From Nereocystis luetkeana (lineage: Eukaryota; Sar; Phaeophyceae; Laminariales; Laminariaceae): a DNA stretch of 64,000 bases. The stretch covers positions 9,863,076 through 9,927,075 of the forward strand of contig JARUPZ010000008.1 in NCBI GenBank assembly GCA_031213475.1, read 5' to 3'. Under the pieces are notes generated by a model, which was not told the origin of the DNA, did not search any database, and saw only the letters and a program-made list of their open reading frames with translations. Both the position numbers and the translations under genes were made by a program. Shown here piece after piece: positions 58,670 to 64,000 of the stretch; position 1 is the first letter of the stretch, and the number at the start of each line of letters is the position of its first letter.

Positions 58670-59985
58670 GCAATTGACCACACAAACATACGTTCCTGGC
58701 GCATGGTTAGGCATCGTCCCGCCCACGGATGAGTGTCCGGCAAAAATTCCCCGACCCCCCCCCCCCCCTCCGTCACCTTGCTTGTCGGGTTACGAACTGC
58801 GCAGGCAACATGGCTGAGATAGCGAGTGCCGAGCCTTACCTCGCCAACGACGACAGCAAGGACATCGGTGACAACAAATTGGAGGTCGTACGACTTGAAG
58901 GGTTGCCAGCCGGTGCCTAGGAGCATGTTTACACGGGGCGGGTTCGCCTGGGTAGCCGACAAGGTCCGCTGGGTGGACCCTTTCTGCCCGTACGATGGGG
59001 AGCACAAGACTCATTCACGGCTCATGTGTGACTACGACCGCACAGGGACGCCTAACGTGATCCATCTTTATATGTATCAGGCAACAGACTCCCTAGCTAC
59101 ACGAGACGACCGCATCGAAGGCGGCGACCACAGCTGCCGCACCGCTGGTCCAACCGATCGAGGGCGAGGATACGTTTGCAACGGTCAAGGACACGCCTTG
59201 TTTTTGTAGGTTGTTCGCTACGTTTTCTAGGGGAGGCAGGAACAGGCCTGAACTCTCAAGGATCTCGCTGCTTCTGATTCACCTCCCAATGATTCTGCGG
59301 GGGTGCTTCGGTCCTGGTGAGCTGCCGTGTGACGATGTGCTACGGCGCCTGCGCCGGTAGCACGCGCGATCAAGGTCGAGGAAACGGCTATACACGCCAA
59401 CGTAGAGTTTCGAACTCCTGCAACTACGGAGTGTCGGGGTGTCAGCAGTCCTAACTACCGCCACAACGAGGCCTCCAAAAATGTCCCATCGCTGCCTTCA
59501 GGCCAAACCGCGGTGTAGTGTAGCCAATATCGCCTCATTACACACGCAGTCTGCCACCCCCGACCCCACACGCCCCGCCCCAGGTGACCTCTTTCGACCA
59601 GACCCGCTGTTTGAAACGTTTGAGGTTTTTTCAGTTCGCCTTCGCTCATACCCTATGGTCCCTCTGCCGCAACGAAACTCCTCACCTTCTACGTAGCACG
59701 TTAGAGTGTCATGGCTGCGTGGGTGCTCTCCTGCTATGGATCGTCACGGCACGGTCCGTGGTGCATTGCCTGTTTCGCGATATGCGCCGGAGTGAAAAAT
59801 CGTGTTTCATTAGAATGGCGTTCTCTTACGTTTTGGTAGCCGTCTCGTGTGACGGCGGTCGCGATCGATTCACCCGCGGGTCCGACAGAGCGGCTCCGAC
59901 GGTAGGAGTCGAGACACAATCATTCCGCAAATTGATACCGGCGACTTGACTAAGGGTGCGGGCGGGTTGGGGGGGCTCTTTTAGG
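58670..59985. other. No supported gene
   Basis: A 127-codon + ORF at 58826-59209 has no recognised domain. ATTGCCTGTTTCGCGATATG near 59764 recurs, diverged, near 60794. Confidence 0.35.
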
Positions 59986-59987
59986 AA

Positions 59988-60045
59988 GCGTTCTACGATA
60001 GAGGTTCACCCTGCTGTAAAATTGTCTGGGCCTCATATGTCTCCC
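59988..60045 (+). repeat. MITE-3 left-end fragment
   Basis: GCGTTCTACGATAGAGGTTC then ACCCTGCTG and CTGGGCCTC; the rest is missing. It lies just before a full copy. Confidence 0.65.
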
Positions 60046-60104
60046 CAAGGTCAATTGCGGAATTCAACCGGGGCAATCTTATGAATGCGACCGATGCCAC
60101 AGAC

Positions 60105-60346
60105 GTGCTCTACGATAGAGGTAGACAATGCCCGCTATTGTTTCTGAATGACGGGGCTCCTTAACCCAAATTCGTCGGAATGTCAAACTTGTTTCGAAGA
60201 ATGGTGTCCTAGTATACTGGGGTCATGGACATATCCATCGAGAAGTGACTTCATTTTTGTTGAAGTCCGTTTTCGGGTGAGGTATGGAGCTCCTCAGGTG
60301 AGGAGCGCCTCAGAAACGTCAGAGTGAATCTCCATCGTAGAAAGCC
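60105..60346 (-). mobile_element. MITE-3 copy
   Basis: GCTCTACGATAGAGGTAGAC, TTCTGAATGACGGGGCTCCT, GGTATGGAGCTCCTCAGGTG, to CATCGTAGAAAGC. Same orientation as the copy at 30510. Confidence 0.8.
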
Positions 60347-61466
60347 TCCACACGCATCTCGTAGTACGTAGGCATTGTGCCCGACAGTGTAGAGCACAAG
60401 CCATATACTCGCCCTTCAACAGGCGCCCGGTAAGGACGCCGTGATGGCTCAGAGCGGTGTTTTCCGAAATGTGATGTCTCTGTCATAGAACGTTTTTCAG
60501 CCTATCAGACTCACCCCACGGTAGGGGTTGCCCCTTTTGAGCCAAAACATTCTGACCACTTGAGTTCCTTGAATGAATGAGGAACTACCAGTTTGGATGA
60601 AAATATTTCTCGTATGTTCGTTTTAGGGCTAGGGCATACAAGCGCCGGTCGGGTGACACGAACGAATTTCTTCTTAGTATCGGGTGAGGGGCTCAGGAAC
60701 GTCTGGTGCACCCCGACTGTGGGATGGCTCATCAGTGCCATTCGCGAGAGTGGATCACACCCTAGGCATTTTACGAAGAAAACGTTAGCAACATTGCCTG
60801 TTTCACGATACGCGCCGTAGTCAAAAACCGTGTTTACGCAGCGCCAACACGAAATTTGTAAGGTCGGTTTTTGAGTCATGTACAGAGCCGCTCGTGCGAG
60901 CGACCTCGACTCATCAGGGAAGTTGCGGTGGGATAATCCCCCTACCGCAGCCTGGGCCAGTCGCGGAACCACGCAGATGCTCGTGGTCAAGGGAGGCCCG
61001 CTTATCACTACGACGCGATTGTAGGTGGTGCCGATCATGGTGATACTGATGACGTAGGCGGACTTCGGCGTGTTGGGCGGCGTGACGTCCCGCTGTTTCG
61101 CCGGAGAAGCGCTCATCTGGTTTGGGGTCCTCCTCCTCCTCCTACTATTCCCCTCCCTCGATATTGCGCCGGCAACCTGTAGTCGGCGAGTACGGCAGAG
61201 GCAATATCTTATTTTTCGGGCGTCGCCACACATGCACACAAATGTTCAAGACGTGTCCACTAATCCACTCGCCCACCGCCGCGCGCGGGCCCTTCCTCCA
61301 TTTATTTCCTAGAAAGCTCTTCTTCTCTCCTGCCCCTGTAGAGCTAATATCTGGGACTGGCAGTGTGCCATACCGCTTGCACGACGTCGACGCCCATACT
61401 GTTTTTGGGACGCGTCTTACAGGCTAACGGCGATACTAGTCGAAAGACGTGCGTCTGTGCTACTGT

Positions 61467-62143
61467 CTAGACTTCCCGATAGTTGAAGTTGTCAATCTGT
61501 TCAGACGTGAGGCTCGAGCCGCAGACGCGAACGTTGTTGAACATTTCGCTGAAAATGTGCCCGGTCTACGGTGTGATGAACCTGCCGTTCGCCACAGATT
61601 TACCTGACCCTGACTTCGAAGAGTGTGTCACCTGGCTGGTCACCGGTGAACGAGTGTTTGGCGATGCCTTCCACTCTGATTCTGCCGGGAACCAGATCGC
61701 GAGATGTTTGACGTAGGGGGGGTAGTGTTGTCCGTTGTGAGATGGGGCGCCACTCGGCTGTTCGGATGTATCTGTGGAAAGTCGTGAAAGCCCTGCAGTC
61801 GAAACTCGTTGATGCCTGATGGGGTGAATCCGTTGAGTCGTAGGTCGACACCTACCTAAGATTCGATGATTTTGTCTCCGTTCACAGTGAGCTGAGACTG
61901 TCTGGAGATTCTATTCAAGGCCGCAAGCAGATAGATATTGAAAGTTTCTTCGTTGCTCGCTCTTGCGTCTCTCTCAGAGTCCCCCAGTACGTAAGCGGTA
62001 TCTTCTCTTTGTGGGAAACCCTCACGGACTTGGTGAGCGTCGATCGGGGGGGCGCTTGGGCGAAACGAGATACCATTGCCCTCTTCTGGGGAAATACTTG
62101 CGCGTATAAAAACGTGATAATCTTTCGTTGAGATTCTACCCAA
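61467..62143 (-). CDS. Possible LamG-like (concanavalin-fold) gene fragment
   Basis: On the minus strand, 62143-61859 reads EEGNGISFRPSAPPIDAHQV, SNEETFNIYLLAALNRIS and QLTVNGDKIIES before a TAG. The same frame goes on with VDLRLNGFTPSGINEFRLQG. After a plausible acceptor (TTTTCAG), 61548-61467 reads NNVRVCGSSLTSEQIDNFNY and stops. That last strand resembles the end of LamG/concanavalin-like domains, where VRI followed by a LSxEEI helix is usual. The join and the in-frame stop are unresolved, so this may be spliced or a pseudogene. Confidence 0.3.
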
Positions 62144-62470
62144 AAAAAAACTCGGACAAAGTCAGCGGGCCGCCGAATCCTGTGAGTGAAAGGGCCTCCC
62201 CCTCAGCGGTCATACTCGCGCTGTTTCCGTGATGGGCAAAGCGGAAACTGGATCCTGGCCCCGCTTCGTGCTGCCCTCGGCCAGGTCCGCGCAGAGCTCT
62301 TGACAAGCGGCATTGCTGGCGGTGCCGTACTTCTCATCGAGCGCATCCCGTACAGTATGCCCATCCCTGAGCCCCACCTACGTGCAACCGTGATGGTTAT
62401 CCGGCGTTGGGCTATTTGCAGACCGGCGGGCGAGTAGAGGATGGCGTTGTTGCGCCCTGCCACACTACTA

Positions 62471-62688
62471 TTACGGGGGACCATAATAAATAGGACAAAA
62501 TGTTGTTATTACGGGGGACCCTAGTTAACAGGACCTATGGTATACATAAAAACCTATATATTTAACCATTTTTACCAACAATATTTGGTCCTGTTAACTA
62601 TGGCCCCCCGTAATAGTAAAAAACAGCGAAACATTCTGGGTTTTTTTTTGTGTGTACCGTAGGTCCTGTTTAATATGGTCCCGCGTAA
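62471..62688. mobile_element. MITE-1, outer copy split by another
   Basis: Left part 62471-62508 (TTACGGGGGACCATAATAAA) and right part 62614-62688 (ending GGTCCCGCGTAA), with TA at both outer flanks. Removing the inner element and one TA leaves about 111 bp, close to the family length. It is more diverged than the inner copy, as expected of an older element. Confidence 0.88.
62509..62613. mobile_element. MITE-1, inner (younger) copy
   Basis: 105 bp, TTACGGGGGACCCTAGTTAA to GGCCCCCCGTAA. It is inserted at TGTTGTTAGTAAAAA of the outer copy, so the flanking TA pair is its target-site duplication. This fixes the ends of the family exactly. Confidence 0.93.
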
Positions 62689-62699
62689 TATATTTTTCG

Positions 62700-64000
62700 T
62701 CGATAGTGGGGTTGGAATTTTCCCGTGCCGTCGGTATGTGGTACAATTAATTGTGGTTGAGGTTGACCTTTTGACGCGTGCCCCCCAGTCGCTATCGGCG
62801 GTGTTCTTGGGCTTCCCGTTCCACCAAGGGAGGGCCCTTCGCTAGTGACGCCCCCGTTGTTCGAGTGCGGGTGGGGCTTCTACTTTCTGCGAAGAACGGC
62901 TTCAGGGTGATGCCGTGCGTTCCGAAACTTTTTCAGACTTACTTGGCGTGTTTTTGGCGAAGTGTTTCTTTGCAGCGCACTTGCCGCGAGCGAACGGCAA
63001 CGTTAAATTTTCTGTGCCTTCTTTTGGGTGCTTCGTCAGGCCACAAGTAAGTAAGTGTGGATCGGTTTGGGCTACCGCACCATCACGTATTCACTGTGCA
63101 CTCGCTAAACGCTTGGTGTGGGTGTCAAACGCAACGTCGGGGCACGGGCCGTGATCTCGGGCGTACCGCCCTTTCAGGAAATACATCCCGACGAAAGCAG
63201 TTTTGCAACCCTCGCCCCTTAGAAGTGCGAACACAAATGCTCGCCCTCCGCAGCAGTGACCCATCGACGCGCCGATGCACATGCTGCCTCGTACAAGTTG
63301 CACGCACTAGCTTAATCAGTGTTTTCGACTAATCGCCTCACCTGCAAGTATAAATGGTACATCTTGCCGAGCCGAGGTTCGATGCCGTTATCTCCCCGTT
63401 TCTCACGCTTTTCTTTCCGTATAGCCTGCTCTGACGATGTCGCTTGTCGATGCAACAACCGTGCCCCCGTCGGTCTGCCCCCATAAATTTATTTCCCTTG
63501 CGATTTATTGTCTACGCACCGTGCAAACCGAGACTCAGAACATAGCTGGAAAGAGTGTTAGCATCTCCTTGACAGGTGGGAGGACATGGTCGCACTGGAA
63601 GCGCTCTAAAACATTCCTGGCTGTTGTGTTTGGAAAGTCCATAAGATGCTTGAAAGGTTCAAAGTTATGCTTACGAACCCAGACATACACCATATAATAG
63701 ATGGGCGAGTGACCAGGGTTGCCGTGGCCGTTGTCTATCAAACTCAGCGAGATGTCCCCTACGGATCATGAAGACGTACTGACCACTCCACAGACATGGT
63801 CCTGGATTTCTGCTCTCCTCGTGGAAATCAGCCTTGGTCCCAGCGAGGTAGCTACCCTACGCTACTCTACCGTCGACGGACGACATTTATTTGTCTGGAA
63901 ACAATGCGCTTGTACATGAAAACTCGACACTAATTACTAAGCTCGTTCTAAAATACCACAGTGATTAGTAAAACTCGTAATTACGCGACTTAACATATAT
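62700..64000. other. Window end, coding-like pieces only
   Basis: The minus frame from 63760 to 63535 reads GDISLSLIDNGHGNPGHSPI, YYMVYVWVRK and LERFQCDHVLPPVKEML before a stop, after a possible acceptor CCGTAG. Another minus ORF is at 63303-63091 (CKTAFVGMYFLKGRYARDHG). I recognise neither. They could be exons of a minus-strand gene starting beyond the window, or chance. Confidence 0.22.

Noticed and set aside
60511-61239. 242-codon minus-strand ORF
   Set aside because: Long, but no domain, no secretion signal and Arg/Ser/Pro-rich composition typical of chance frames in GC-rich DNA. It also overlaps a stretch related to a repeat.

Overview
The window looks like nuclear DNA of a brown alga (Phaeophyceae). 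Its only clear protein-coding genes are two spliced mannuronan C5-epimerase genes. They have GT-AG introns, N-terminal secretion signals and the DPHD active-site motif of alginate epimerases. The remainder is intron and intergenic DNA full of short transposon-like repeats, decayed minisatellites and simple repeats. I see no operons, ribosome-binding sites, rRNA genes or CRISPR arrays. I cannot name the species; Ectocarpales-like is a guess from the gene family and genome texture.

The two epimerase genes lie tail to tail. Gene 1 is on the + strand (20699-31399) and gene 2 on the - strand (46549-38034), with about 6.6 kb between their 3' ends. I rebuilt both by hand as seven exons with identical intron phases (0,0,0,0,1,2). 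Six of the seven exons match in length to within one codon in pairwise comparison, four of them exactly over the whole exon apart from terminal codons, and both models give 498 residues. Exon 4 carries the active site and is 78/94 identical between the copies. Introns differ greatly in length and hold repeats found elsewhere in the window, so this is an old duplication whose introns have since been reshaped.

Layout. 1-710: tandem repeat of about 220 bp units. 1640-2990: decayed coding-like stretch. 2911-3150: 59-bp tandem repeat. 3160-20480: gene-poor DNA with a dispersed ~450 bp duplication (9067 and 11588), a tandem repeat at 14390 and a 2 kb degenerate repeat field at 15540-17575. 20699-31399: epimerase gene 1. 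31400-38033: the 3'-3' spacer with a few coding-like fragments. 38034-46549: epimerase gene 2. 48347-48964: a 12-bp-period minisatellite inside a long ORF. 49690-52330: degenerate CATGGCACCTC-type satellite. 55970-58660: a second GC-rich degenerate repeat field. 59988-62690: repeat copies, a possible LamG-like fragment and a nested MITE. 62700-64000: nothing firm.

At least three short inverted-repeat transposon families can be defined from the sequence. MITE-1 is 105 bp with a TA target-site duplication, proved by one copy inserted into another. MITE-2 is about 95-100 bp and flanked by TTAA. MITE-3 is about 240 bp and begins GTTCTACGATAGAGG. A short palindrome, TACCWGGTA, occurs 18 times against about 0.5 expected and has no explanation I know of.
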